Below are positions 17,135-25,683 of a stretch of DNA of 64,000 bases, piece by piece (within the stretch, counting starts at the first letter, position 1; every line of letters begins with the position of its first letter). Made by a program: the position numbers and the translations under genes. The DNA is from Segatella oris (lineage in GTDB: Bacteria > Bacteroidota > Bacteroidia > Bacteroidales > Bacteroidaceae): positions 248,001 through 312,000 of the forward strand of contig NZ_LR134384.1 of the NCBI RefSeq assembly GCF_900637655.1, given 5' to 3'. The notes under the pieces were generated by a model. It was not told where the DNA came from, did no database searches, and worked only from the letters and a program-made list of their open reading frames with translations.

Positions 17135-17641
17135 TTAAAGCATGTAAATCCTCACCTCTCCATTATCCATTTTGTGGATTTCACTCATGGGTTTCTTGTA
17201 ATACACGCTTTGAATGGCCTTGTTGATGATGCCATGACCGACGGCAAGTACCGTCTTGTTGGGGAAAGAAGTCTTAAGATAGGTAAGGAAATTCTGTGCC
17301 CTACTCTTCAGTTTCTCAAGGCTTTCAACATTCTCCGGCCATTCCACATCCTTCAAATCGGGTATGAACTTGCCCGTGAAATCACCCCAGTCGCGCTCTC
17401 GGAGCAAGGGCGTTGTCTCCACATCCTTGTGATGTGGCGCTGCAATAATCCTGCAAGTGTCGATAGAACGTTTCAAATCGCTTGACACAAACACATCAAT
17501 CTGCTCATTCTTCAACTTGTCACGCGTGGCTTCAGCCTGCTGAATACCCTTTTCATTGAGTTCTCCCTGCAACTGTCCCTGCAGAATCTGGGCTGCATTA
17601 TCAATGGTTTCGCCGTGGCGCACTAAATATAATGTTGTCAT
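17135..17641 (-). CDS. Histidine phosphatase family protein, 168 aa
   Basis: The N-terminal LYLVRHGETIDN carries the catalytic RHG motif with the phospho-accepting His; SSDLKRSIDTCRII and LLRERDWGDFTGK supply the expected Arg and acid residues, and VLAVGHGIINKAI the second catalytic His. The size fits small phosphoglycerate-mutase-like phosphatases rather than full mutases. The substrate cannot be read from sequence. A minus-strand promoter is plausible: TAATTTTG at 17668-17661 with TTG at 17692-17690. It is convergent with the secreted repeat protein and divergent from the DUF308 gene. Confidence 0.9.
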   Translation of the reverse strand: MTTLYLVRHGETIDNAAQILQGQLQGELNEKGIQQAEATRDKLKNEQIDVFVSSDLKRSIDTCRIIAAPHHKDVETTPLLRERDWGDFTGKFIPDLKDVEWPENVESLEKLKSRAQNFLTYLKTSFPNKTVLAVGHGIINKAIQSVYYKKPMSEIHKMDNGEVRIYML

Positions 17642-17711
17642 ATTTGCCTTCTTTTTGCTGCAAAATTACAAAAAACAAGAGAGACATCACAATGAGTTCA
17701 CAGTTTTTTGT

Positions 17712-17719
17712 TACCTTTG
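17712..17719 (+). promoter_or_regulatory. -7 box of the DUF308 gene
   Basis: TACCTTTG fits TAnnTTTG and lies 21 bases before the ATG at 17741. A matching TTG upstream is not obvious. Confidence 0.5.
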
Positions 17720-17740
17720 TCAAGACATAAAACATAAATC

Positions 17741-18385
17741 ATGAAAGTATTAAGAAGTTCACTTTTCCGCGCCATCTGTGCCATGATAGTCGGCGCACTG
17801 CTGATTAAATACCGCGAACAAACCGTACAATGGATAACCATAGCCATTGGCATCATGTTCTTTCTCTCGGGAATTGTCTCGCTTGCCACCTATTACACAG
17901 CGCGCAAAGCATCAGGAGGCCCTGAGGTTTACAACAGCGACGGCGAGTTGATTTCGGGCGGCCCACGCCCTGCATTGCCCATTGTTGGTGTGGGAAGTGT
18001 CATTCTCGGTGCTATCCTTGCCCTCATTCCAGACACGTTTATCAATAGTCTGATTTTGATTATTGCCGCACTGCTCATCATCGGAGCTATCAGTCAGTTT
18101 ATCAATCTGGCTGCAGCCCGCAAGTTTGCCCACATCGGATTTTTCTATTGGTTGATGCCATCGGTCATCTTGCTCACAGGAATTATCGCTATCATCTACC
18201 CTGACGTAATTGCCACTGCGCCATTGTTTGTCATCGGTTGGTGCATGCTTCTCTATGGTGTTGTGGAATGTATGAACTCGCTGAAGATACATTCCTGTCA
18301 GAAGCAGATGGCCAAACAACGTGCTGAACAGGCTGCTATTGAAGTGCAGGATGAAACAAAAACAGAGGAACAACAGACCGAATAA
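17741..18385 (+). CDS. DUF308 (HdeD-like) membrane protein, 214 aa
   Basis: Six hydrophobic segments occur in three hairpin-like pairs, as in the DUF308/HdeD family: AICAMIVGALLI, WITIAIGIMFFLSGIVSLAT, IVGVGSVILGAILALIP, SLILIIAALLIIGAISQF, MPSVILLTGIIAIIYP and PLFVIGWCMLLYGVVE. The C-terminal 35 residues are a soluble, acidic, Gln/Glu-rich tail. HdeD in E. coli is linked to acid resistance, but the family's biochemical role is unclear and no such role can be claimed here. It is a single gene with its own promoter box and a strong terminator. Confidence 0.88.
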   Translation: MKVLRSSLFRAICAMIVGALLIKYREQTVQWITIAIGIMFFLSGIVSLATYYTARKASGGPEVYNSDGELISGGPRPALPIVGVGSVILGAILALIPDTFINSLILIIAALLIIGAISQFINLAAARKFAHIGFFYWLMPSVILLTGIIAIIYPDVIATAPLFVIGWCMLLYGVVECMNSLKIHSCQKQMAKQRAEQAAIEVQDETKTEEQQTE

Positions 18386-18410
18386 ACGCCTCTTCCGCTT
18401 GATTTCACCA

Positions 18411-18481
18411 AGTCATGTGACGCAGTTGGATTTTCATTCTCCTTAATCCCGAAAACCAATCTGCGTCACATGGCTTTTTTA
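18411..18481 (+). terminator. Strong terminator carrying inverted TGACGCAG
   Basis: AGTCATGTGACGCAG (18411-18425) pairs with CTGCGTCACATGGCT (18461-18475), extended by TGG/CCA, and a T-run follows. The stem includes TGACGCAG/CTGCGTCA, the same core as the 22-base arrays elsewhere in the window. Confidence 0.8.
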
Positions 18482-18562
18482 TTGCTTTAAGAACCATAGC
18501 CAAGGCAGCTACAAAGACATATTCTTTCTATCTGATTCATCATAACTTTCTGTAAAGATTAT

Positions 18563-18984
18563 CACCTTGTTTTTAACATTTCAAAACCTCACCAAATAGA
18601 AATGAAATGTTGGTTTCAAGGCAAGCGCAAAGCTGTTTCTACATGAAAGTAACGTCATTTCTGCATAAGTGCGAAGCCATTTCTTGGCTTCTACATCCCC
18701 ACTTCAGCCTTCTTGCCCCGCTATCTCTATCACTTTAGCCTGCAAAGTGACTGAAATCATCATGCATCTTGACGCAGATTACAGGCTGAAATGACGCAAA
18801 TTGCAAGTATTCTCAACATTACCAAGCGCTTCAAAATGCAGCTGTCAAGATAACCATCTGACAGTCAATGCTTTGCTTAAACGGCTCAAAACTCGCGTAT
18901 TTCGAACGCCAATAAATCTGTTTCTGAATTCGCGAGCTATGTAAGAGCAATTGTAAACATCCTTACAATGAATTAACATATCTT
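18563..18984 (+). repeat. Dispersed intergenic element with 22-base-period array, locus 2
   Basis: This 420-base stretch is closely similar to 53854-54253 throughout and, in reverse, to five more loci. Array units start at 18726 (degenerate), 18748 (TGACTGA), 18770 (TGACGCA) and 18792 (TGACGCA). Other shared blocks are TTTTTAACATTTCAAAACC at the left, ACTCGCGTATTT near 18891 and GCAATTGTAAACATCCTT near the right end. No ORF of note is present in 18482-19121. Confidence 0.85.
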
Positions 18985-19121
18985 CCTCTTCCTGCTATAC
19001 TCCTTTTCTATTAGCCTTTCATCAGCCCTAAGAAACATACATGTCTACCTGCTTATCGCTTTGACTTGACTGCACAAAAAAAGGGTCTTGTGCACAACTT
19101 TGCGCTTTTTGTGCATTTAAT

Positions 19122-19152
19122 TTGGTCAATAAACAAAAAAAATGTAACTTTG
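19122..19152 (+). promoter_or_regulatory. Promoter of the etf operon
   Basis: TTG (19122-19124) and TAACTTTG (19145-19152) are 20 bases apart; the etfB start follows 45 bases later. Confidence 0.75.
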
Positions 19153-19197
19153 CGCGTATGCTAAAATAGAACTATACACATATTTTACATATTAACT

Positions 19198-20067
19198 ATG
19201 AAATTGAAAATCGTTGTACTTGCCAAGCAAGTACCTGACACACGAAATGTAGGTAAAGACGCTATGACGGCTGAAGGAACCGTCAACCGTGCGGCTCTTC
19301 CTGCAATCTTCAATCCTGAAGACCTGAATGCACTCGAACAGGCCTTACGAATCAAAGACCAAAACCCAGGTTCAACCGTTGGCATTCTTACCATGGGCCC
19401 TCCGCGTGCAGGCGAGATTATCCGCCAAGGACTCTATCGTGGCGCTGACGAAGGTTGGCTTTTGACCGACAGAAAGAGTGCCGGTGCCGACACATTGGCC
19501 ACATCTTATTTCCTCGCTAAAGGCATTGAGAAGATTGGCAACGTGGATATCGTCATCGGAGGTCGCCAGGCTATCGACGGTGATACGGCCCAAGTTGGCC
19601 CGCAGGTTGCCCAGAAATTAGGCCTCAACCAAGTGACCTACGCAGAGGAAGTAGTGAAAATTGAGGACGGTAAGGCCACTATTCGCCGTCATATTGACGG
19701 TGGTGTAGAGACCGTCGAGGCTCCACTTCCCGTGCTGATTACTGTTAATGGAAGTGCAGCTCCTGCTCGTCCATGCCATGCAAAGCGCGTGATGAAATAT
19801 AAATATGCCACATGTCCGATGGAACGTAAAGGTGATGAACCTTGGAGTTCGCTTTATGAGACACGGCCTTACCTGACACTTGGTCAGTGGAGCATTGCCG
19901 ATTGTGGTGCCGACTACGAGCAATGTGGCTTGGCTGGTTCGCCGACAAAGGTGAAAACCGTACAGAACATTGTGTTCCAAGCAAAGGAAAGCAAGACGCT
20001 TACCGGCAGCGATAACGATGTAGAAAGCTTGGTAAAAGAATTGTTAGACGAAAAGATTATTGGCTAA
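19198..20067 (+). CDS. etfB: Electron transfer flavoprotein beta subunit, 289 aa
   Basis: The sequence starts KLKIVVLAKQVPDTRNVGKD and contains NPEDLNALEQALRIKD, VGILTMGPPRAGEIIRQGLY, DIVIGGRQAIDGDTAQVGPQ and VTVNGSAAPARP-like segments typical of EtfB/FixA, which binds the AMP or FAD cofactor of the heterodimer. It is longer than classical EtfB (about 250 residues), as in FixA-type anaerobic ETFs. With EtfA and the acyl-CoA dehydrogenase encoded downstream it forms an electron-transfer or bifurcating unit linking acyl-CoA oxidation or enoyl-CoA reduction to other carriers. Which direction runs in vivo is not determinable. Confidence 0.95.
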   Translation: MKLKIVVLAKQVPDTRNVGKDAMTAEGTVNRAALPAIFNPEDLNALEQALRIKDQNPGSTVGILTMGPPRAGEIIRQGLYRGADEGWLLTDRKSAGADTLATSYFLAKGIEKIGNVDIVIGGRQAIDGDTAQVGPQVAQKLGLNQVTYAEEVVKIEDGKATIRRHIDGGVETVEAPLPVLITVNGSAAPARPCHAKRVMKYKYATCPMERKGDEPWSSLYETRPYLTLGQWSIADCGADYEQCGLAGSPTKVKTVQNIVFQAKESKTLTGSDNDVESLVKELLDEKIIG

Positions 20068-20213
20068 AAACAGGAAAGAAGCAGGATGAAAGCTTTGGAA
20101 TTGACTGCAATGCAGATGCTTTCGAAGGATAAAGAAAAGTTCGTCTGTCATTCTTCTTGGTTCATGTTGCGCATCAACTCCACATTCCTCACTGCACATT
20201 CCTCATTCATATT

Positions 20214-21236
20214 ATGAACAACGTATTTGTATATTGCGAAATAGAAGAAACAACCGTACAGGAAGTTTCACAGGAATTGCTGACAAAGGGTCGTAAACTT
20301 GCCAATAAACTTGGTGTAGACCTGCATGCAATTGTTGCCGGAAGCGGCATTAAAGGCAAGGTAGAAGAACAGATTTTACCTTATGGTGTTGACAAATTAT
20401 ATGTCTTTGACGGAGACAACCTCTTTCCTTATACCTCGGCACCCCATACAGATATCCTCGTCAATCTCTTCAAAGAAGAGAAGCCGCAGATATGTCTGCT
20501 CGGTGCAACTGTTATCGGTCGCGACCTCGGTCCACGCGTAAGTTCCTCTCTGACGTCAGGACTTACCGCCGATTGTACCCAACTTGAGATTGGAGATTAC
20601 GATGAAAAGAAGACCGGGAAGCATTATGAGAACCTGCTTTATCAAATCCGTCCCGCTTTCGGTGGTAACATTGTAGCCACCATTGTCAATCCCGATCATC
20701 GCCCACAAATGGCAACTGTGCGCTCGGGTGTAATGCAGAAAGCAGTCTATGAAGGTCAAGCCAAGGGCGAAGTGGTTTACCCTGATGTTGCAGAATATGT
20801 GCCTGCAGAAGATTATGTGGTTAAAGTTATCGACCGACATGTAGAGGCTGCAAAGCACAATTTGAAGGGTGCTCCGATTGTTGTAGCCGGAGGTTACGGC
20901 GTAGGAAGCAAGGAAGGGTTCAATCTTCTCTTCCAGTTGGCCAAGGAACTCCATGGAGAAGTGGGTGCAAGTCGCGCTGCCGTAGACGCAGGTTGGGTTG
21001 ACCACGACCGTCAGATTGGTCAAACCGGTGTTACAGTCCACCCGAAAGTCTACATTGCCTGCGGCATTTCAGGCCAGATTCAGCATATTGCCGGCATGCA
21101 AGACAGCGGCATCATCATCTCCATTAACAACGACCCAGATGCTCCAATCAATAAGATTGCCGACTATGTCATCAATGGAACCGTTGAAGAAGTGGTGCCG
21201 AAGCTGATTAAGTACTATAAGCAGAACAGTAAATAA
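20214..21236 (+). CDS. etfA: Electron transfer flavoprotein alpha subunit, 340 aa
   Basis: The ATG at 20214 gives MNNVFVYCEIEETTVQEVSQ, the usual start; the frame extends 19 codons upstream through sequence that resembles the AT-rich dispersed repeat. The C-terminal FAD domain has PIVVAGGYGVGSKEGF, VGASRAAVDAGW, IGQTGVTVHPKVYIACGISG, QIQHIAGM and INNDPDAPI, all diagnostic of EtfA/FixB. The gap after etfB (146 bases) is large for an operon and contains a degenerate piece of the 66-base AT-rich repeat (CACATTCCTCATTCATATT-like), suggesting repeat insertion between partner genes. Confidence 0.95.
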   Translation: MNNVFVYCEIEETTVQEVSQELLTKGRKLANKLGVDLHAIVAGSGIKGKVEEQILPYGVDKLYVFDGDNLFPYTSAPHTDILVNLFKEEKPQICLLGATVIGRDLGPRVSSSLTSGLTADCTQLEIGDYDEKKTGKHYENLLYQIRPAFGGNIVATIVNPDHRPQMATVRSGVMQKAVYEGQAKGEVVYPDVAEYVPAEDYVVKVIDRHVEAAKHNLKGAPIVVAGGYGVGSKEGFNLLFQLAKELHGEVGASRAAVDAGWVDHDRQIGQTGVTVHPKVYIACGISGQIQHIAGMQDSGIIISINNDPDAPINKIADYVINGTVEEVVPKLIKYYKQNSK

Positions 21237-21252
21237 GAAGCCTCTCCCCCGG

Positions 21253-21278
21253 CCCCTCCCCGAAGAGGGAGGGGAGTA
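21253..21278 (-). repeat. Left copy of a 26-base inverted repeat framing DUF559
   Basis: This GC-rich block is the exact reverse complement of 21768-21793; similarity continues into the flanking G/C-runs on the outer side. Each copy is itself palindromic (CCCCTCCC...GGGAGGGG) and related to the 44-base units at 46750-47147. Confidence 0.85.
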
Positions 21279-21324
21279 ATATGCTTTTTTGTCTAAAAAC
21301 TCAATTGGAATAAACTGACATTAT

Positions 21325-21720
21325 ATGACAGGAAAAAAGATAACTCCATTTGATTATATGAGTTCTTCGCCTGACCGCTACGCACTACTAAAGGTGTATG
21401 CCAAAGAAAACCGACAGAAAATGACATTTGCCGAAACTATACTTTGGGATGAATTGAGGTCACTTCCAAGAACTTTTAAGTTCAGACGACAGCATATTAT
21501 CGGTGACTTTATTGTTGATTTTGTATGCTTGGACTTTCATTTGGTTATTGAAGTAGACGGTGGTTATCATCAAGAACTGCAACAAGAATATGATGACAGA
21601 CTACGCACAGAGTCCCTAAACAGAATGGGATTTACCGTGATACGCTTCACCAATGAACAAGTAACAGAACATCTGCAAGAAGTAATAAAAGAGATAAAAA
21701 ACATATTATATAATGAATAA
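21325..21720 (+). CDS. DUF559 PD-(D/E)XK-type endonuclease-like protein, 131 aa
   Basis: The core reads TFAETILWDELRSLPRTFKF, RRQHIIGDFIVDFVCLDFHL, VIEVDGGYHQ and LNRMGFTVIRFTNEQV, the pattern of DUF559, which is related to Vsr-like and PD-(D/E)XK nucleases; the acid residues in IVDF and IEVDGGYH are likely to bind metal. It is full length for the family. Its biological role is unknown. It separates etfA from the acyl-CoA dehydrogenase gene that normally adjoins it and is framed by a perfect inverted repeat (21253-21278 and 21768-21793), so it looks like an insertion cassette. An activity on those palindromes is inference. Confidence 0.88.
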   Translation: MTGKKITPFDYMSSSPDRYALLKVYAKENRQKMTFAETILWDELRSLPRTFKFRRQHIIGDFIVDFVCLDFHLVIEVDGGYHQELQQEYDDRLRTESLNRMGFTVIRFTNEQVTEHLQEVIKEIKNILYNE

Positions 21721-21767
21721 AACAGCCCATCGCCAGCCCCTTTCTGCTTTGTGAGGAGAGAACACAC

Positions 21768-21793
21768 TACTCCCCTCCCTCTTCGGGGAGGGG
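21768..21793 (+). repeat. Right copy of the 26-base inverted repeat framing DUF559
   Basis: It is the exact complement of 21253-21278 and is followed by GTTGGGGGTGGGGCC, only about 20 bases before the acyl-CoA dehydrogenase start. Its G-runs could also form a quadruplex. Confidence 0.85.
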
Positions 21794-21814
21794 TTGGGGG
21801 TGGGGCCTTAGCTT

Positions 21815-23545
21815 ATGTCAAACTATTACACCGACCATCCAGAGATCGAGTTCCACTTGAACCATCCTCTGATGAAACGCATTGTTGACCTCAAAGAGCG
21901 CAACTATGCAGACAAAGATGCTTTTGAAGACGCTCCCGTTAACTACGAGGACGCTATCGAAAACTACAAACGTATGCTCGACATCACGGGCGATGTCGCT
22001 GCAAACATCATTGAGCCAAACTCTGAAAGCGTAGACCTTGAAGGGCCGCACTTGGAAAATGGCCGCATGCTTTACGCCAGTAAAACGGTTGAAAACATTG
22101 AGGCTACACGTCAAGCAGGCTTGTGGGGCATCTCTATGCCACGCCGTTACGACGGTCTGAACATTCCAAACACGGTCTTTTCCATGGCTTCCGAACTCAT
22201 CGCTGCAGCCGATGCAGGCTTCCAGAACGTATGGTCTTTGCAGTCATGTATAGACACTTTGTATGAATTCGGTACTGAAGAACAGCGTAAAAAATATATT
22301 CCACGCATCTCTGCAGGCGAGACTATGTCAATGGATCTCACCGAACCAGATGCCGGTTCCGACCTCCAACGTGTGATGTTGAAGGCTACTCAGGATGCAG
22401 ACGGCACCTGGAGACTCAACGGAGTGAAGCGTTTCATCACCAATGGTGACTCAGATATCCACCTCGTTCTGGCTCGTTCAGAGGAAGGTACACGCGACGG
22501 ACGCGGTCTCTCGATGTTTATCTACGACAAAAGAGATGGCGGAGTGACCGTTCGTCATATCGAAAACAAACTCGGTATCCATGGAAGTCCAACCTGTGAA
22601 CTTGTCTATAAGAATGCGAAATGCGAACTCTGTGGCGACCGCAAGTTAGGTTTGATTAAGTATGTCATGTCATTGATGAATGGCGCTCGATTGGGAATTG
22701 CAGCCCAAAGCGTAGGCGTTGAGCAGGAAGCTTACAATGAAGCGCTTGCTTATGCCAAGGAACGCGCCCAGTTCGGCAAGAAGATTATCACCTTCCCTGC
22801 CGTCTACGACATGCTTTCCCGCATGAAGGCAAAGCTTGACGCAGGCCGTTCAATGCTCTATATGACGGCTCGTTACGTCGACATCTACAAGGCTCTTGAA
22901 GACATTTCGCGTGAACGCAAGCTCACGCCAGAGGAGCGTAAGGAGATGAAACAATACAACCGATTGGCTGATGCGTTCACTCCGATTGCCAAAGGAACGA
23001 ACTCTGAGTATGCAAACCAGAATGCCTACGATGCCATTTCCATTCATGGCGGCTCGGGATTCATCATGGAATACAAGTGCCAACGCCTCTACCGCGATGC
23101 CCGTATCTTCTCTATCTACGAGGGAACTACCCAACTTCAGGTCGTGGCTGCCGTGCGCTATATCACCAACGGCACCTATCTTGGCATCATGAAAGAAATG
23201 CTTGAAGCCCCCGTCAGCGACAACATGCAACCTCTCAAAACGCGCATTGCCAAGCTTGTAGCCCTCTATGAAGAGGCCCTCAACAAGGTAAACGGCGATG
23301 AAAGTCAAGACGAACACGACTTCCTTGCACGCAGACTCTACGACATGACAGCAGAAATCATCATGTCACAGCTCATCATTGCCGATGCAAGCAAGGCTCC
23401 GGAACTCTTCGAAAAGAGTGCCAACGTCTACGTTCGCATGGCAGAAGAGGATGTCATCGGCAAGGCTGCTTACATTAAGGCGTTTAATGTTGACGACCTA
23501 AAGAGCTTTGTTGCCGACACTACTGCAGAAGAAACAGAGGCTTAA
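21815..23545 (+). CDS. Acyl-CoA dehydrogenase family protein, 576 aa
   Basis: N-terminal helical, middle beta and C-terminal helical domains of the family are recognisable: SMDLTEPDAGSDLQRVML and KRFITNGDSDIHLVLAR for FAD and substrate binding, NGARLGIAAQSVG, YAKERAQFGKKIITFPAV, AISIHGGSGFIMEYKCQRLY and IYEGTTQLQ with the probable catalytic Glu. A C-terminal extension of about 130 helical residues makes it longer than short-chain enzymes (about 380). Encoded after etfBA, it is the natural redox partner of that ETF, oxidising acyl-CoA or, in bifurcating complexes, reducing crotonyl-CoA. Chain-length specificity is not readable. Confidence 0.93.
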   Translation: MSNYYTDHPEIEFHLNHPLMKRIVDLKERNYADKDAFEDAPVNYEDAIENYKRMLDITGDVAANIIEPNSESVDLEGPHLENGRMLYASKTVENIEATRQAGLWGISMPRRYDGLNIPNTVFSMASELIAAADAGFQNVWSLQSCIDTLYEFGTEEQRKKYIPRISAGETMSMDLTEPDAGSDLQRVMLKATQDADGTWRLNGVKRFITNGDSDIHLVLARSEEGTRDGRGLSMFIYDKRDGGVTVRHIENKLGIHGSPTCELVYKNAKCELCGDRKLGLIKYVMSLMNGARLGIAAQSVGVEQEAYNEALAYAKERAQFGKKIITFPAVYDMLSRMKAKLDAGRSMLYMTARYVDIYKALEDISRERKLTPEERKEMKQYNRLADAFTPIAKGTNSEYANQNAYDAISIHGGSGFIMEYKCQRLYRDARIFSIYEGTTQLQVVAAVRYITNGTYLGIMKEMLEAPVSDNMQPLKTRIAKLVALYEEALNKVNGDESQDEHDFLARRLYDMTAEIIMSQLIIADASKAPELFEKSANVYVRMAEEDVIGKAAYIKAFNVDDLKSFVADTTAEETEA

Positions 23546-23565
23546 ATGCTTTTGAATATTGACCG

Positions 23566-23603
23566 AAGGCTGCATCATGAGCATCATGGTGCAGCCTTTT
23601 TCA
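23566..23603 (+). terminator. Terminator of the etf/acyl-CoA dehydrogenase operon
   Basis: AAGGCTGCA (23566-23574) pairs with TGCAGCCTT (23590-23598), followed by TTT. Confidence 0.75.
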
Positions 23604-23649
23604 TGCTCTTTTCATTACTTCCCCTGCCCTGGAATGCCTGTAAGAGAAT

Positions 23650-24022
23650 AATATGTTAATGCTTTTCAAGGATGTTTACAATTGCCCTTGCATAGCTTGC
23701 GTATTTGAAAAACCTTTTCTCTTTGGTCAGAATACGCGCCGTTTTTCAACAGTTTACAATACTTTGACAATCAGGATGTTATATAATTTGTTGCGGAAAA
23801 CGATGCAAAATCACATGAAAAAACGATGCAATTTGTATTGAATTACCCTGCAATTACATTCATTTTAGCGCGCAATTTGATGCAAATAGCGGCGTAATCT
23901 GCGTCAAGTTACATGACTTTATGACTTAAATGGTCTGCCGGGGAGAATAGAATAGCAAAATCAAGTCAGTTTTTTCGTCTTTCATTTTGTAGATGGTGAG
24001 GTTTTGAAGTGTTAAAAACAGG
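23650..24022 (-). repeat. Dispersed intergenic element with 22-base-period array, locus 3
   Basis: In reverse orientation it matches 53854-54253, including GGATGTTTACAATTGCCCTT at the left and TTGAAGTGTTAAAAACAGG at the right. Array units start at 23878 (TGATGCA), 23900 (TGCGTCA) and 23922 (TGACTTA), with a weaker unit at 23834. Short open frames across it are not supported as genes. Confidence 0.85.
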
Positions 24023-24453
24023 ACAACAATATTTACAAAAACAGACCGCTTCGAGTGTGGAGTTTCTTTGCAGATATGTCTGTGAAGAGGCATGCGTTGA
24101 TGCAGAAAGAGCGGAGAAAAAGAGTGTTTCGTGGTATGAAGAAAAGGCGATAGTAAGACTTGATGAATGGGATTTCCTGCGATGTCATGCGCTGTAATCT
24201 TCTCTTGGCTTGGCGGTTGTGATGCTATTGTGGCCTAATGACACTAAGATTTATTTTTTGTTAAATCGCCACTTGCGGGATAAACCATGGAAGGAGAATA
24301 TGGTCTAAAGCATAAATCTCTTTGATGCTGAAGACCGTTTAGCTTGTTATCCACTGCATAAAGGCAGGAATGATGCAACGAGATAATTGCATATTTGGGG
24401 ATTGATGACGATTGTCATGTGGAAATAAAATAAGATAATACGGATAAGAAACA
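24023..24453. other. Gene-free stretch upstream of the efflux operon
   Basis: No convincing gene, hairpin or TAnnTTTG box was found here. A 62-codon frame (24009-24197) begins inside the repeat element and has no family features. The promoter of the efflux operon should lie in this stretch but I could not place it. Confidence 0.4.
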
Positions 24454-25671
24454 ATGAAAAAGATCAGTAAGGTTTGGTATATTGTAGCTGTAGTCCTCGT
24501 AGTTGCCGTTTCTGTATGGGCGTTTTCAGGCTCGAAGAGAAAGGAACAGGTTGATTTTGTCACGGAGAAAGTGGCTCCTGCCAATATTCAAAGCAGCATC
24601 ACGGCAACGGGAACGATAGAGCCGGTGACGAGTGTTACCGTTGGTACTCAGGTGTCTGGCATCGTCAGTAAACTGTATGTAGACTATAACAGCGTGGTCA
24701 AGAAAGGGCAAGTGATAGCCGAACTTGACAAATCTAACCTGATGAGCCAGCTCAATTCGGCCAAAGCTAATCTTCAACAGATGCAGGCTAACCTGCGAAA
24801 AGCACAGGAAGATTTGGCTTATCAGCATGCAAACTTCAATCGTTACAAGACATTATACAACAAAGGTTTAGTGTCGGCGAATGATTTTGAGACTGCACTT
24901 TTGAGTTATCAGACGGCATCTCAGAGTGTAAGTTCTGTCAGACAGCAGGTCAACGCCGCGCAGGAAGAGGTGAAACGGGCACAGACCAATCTTGGTTATG
25001 CAACCATTACATCGCCTATTGACGGCATTGTGCTTTCCAAAAGTGTTGAAGAAGGCCAGACCGTTGCAGCCAGTTTCAGTACTCCCGAGCTGTTTACCAT
25101 TGCGCAAGACCTTACCAATATGCAGGTGGTTGCTAATGTAGATGAGGCTGATATTGGCGGTGTAAAGGAGGGCGAACGCGTCACATTTACCGTGGAAGCC
25201 TATCCCGATGAAACCTTTCAAGGCACGGTAAAGCAAGTCAGACAAGAGGCAACGACGACGAATAATGTTGTGACTTATGAAGTTGTTATCAGTGCTCCGA
25301 ATGCCAATCTGAAATTGAAACCAGGATTGACAGCCAACGTAACCATCTTCACAGCAGAGCGTTCAGGCGTGCTTAGTGTGTCAAGTAAGGCCCTGCGTTA
25401 TACGCCAACGAAGGAGACGGTGGGGCATATGAAGATTGTAGATGGCGGTGGAAAGTCGAAAGTTTGGGTCATTGAGGGGAATACTATCAAGTCTGTTCCT
25501 GTGAACATTGGCATGACCGACGGCACACATACGCAGATACTGTCGGGTGTAAGCCGTGGACAAGTGATTGTTACCAGCGTTTCAGCCGTGACGAATGAGG
25601 ACGAAACAACGGCCAACAGCAGTGACCAGAGTCCGTTTGGACCTAAGGGTCCCGGACAAAAGAAGAAGTAA
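24454..25671 (+). CDS. MacA-like periplasmic adaptor of an ABC efflux system, 405 aa
   Basis: A single N-terminal membrane segment (YIVAVVLVVAVSVWAF) anchors the protein in the inner membrane. The halves of the lipoyl domain (ITATGTIEPVTSVTVGTQVS and ITSPIDGIVLSKSVEEGQTV) frame an alpha-helical coiled coil (about residues 90-185), then come beta-barrel and membrane-proximal domains. A Gln/Lys-rich tail follows. It would link the ATPase/permease encoded next with an outer-membrane channel of TolC type, which is not encoded in this window. Substrates (peptides, macrolides or other toxic compounds) cannot be predicted. Confidence 0.92.
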   Translation: MKKISKVWYIVAVVLVVAVSVWAFSGSKRKEQVDFVTEKVAPANIQSSITATGTIEPVTSVTVGTQVSGIVSKLYVDYNSVVKKGQVIAELDKSNLMSQLNSAKANLQQMQANLRKAQEDLAYQHANFNRYKTLYNKGLVSANDFETALLSYQTASQSVSSVRQQVNAAQEEVKRAQTNLGYATITSPIDGIVLSKSVEEGQTVAASFSTPELFTIAQDLTNMQVVANVDEADIGGVKEGERVTFTVEAYPDETFQGTVKQVRQEATTTNNVVTYEVVISAPNANLKLKPGLTANVTIFTAERSGVLSVSSKALRYTPTKETVGHMKIVDGGGKSKVWVIEGNTIKSVPVNIGMTDGTHTQILSGVSRGQVIVTSVSAVTNEDETTANSSDQSPFGPKGPGQKKK

Positions 25672-25683
25672 TCGTGACGTAGA

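Noticed and set aside
21325..21720. Vsr mismatch endonuclease
   Set aside because: The sequence fits DUF559 better than Vsr, and no cytosine methyltransferase gene is nearby.
23653..24197. Two short frames upstream of the efflux operon
   Set aside because: They fall within or across the dispersed element and show no protein-family features.
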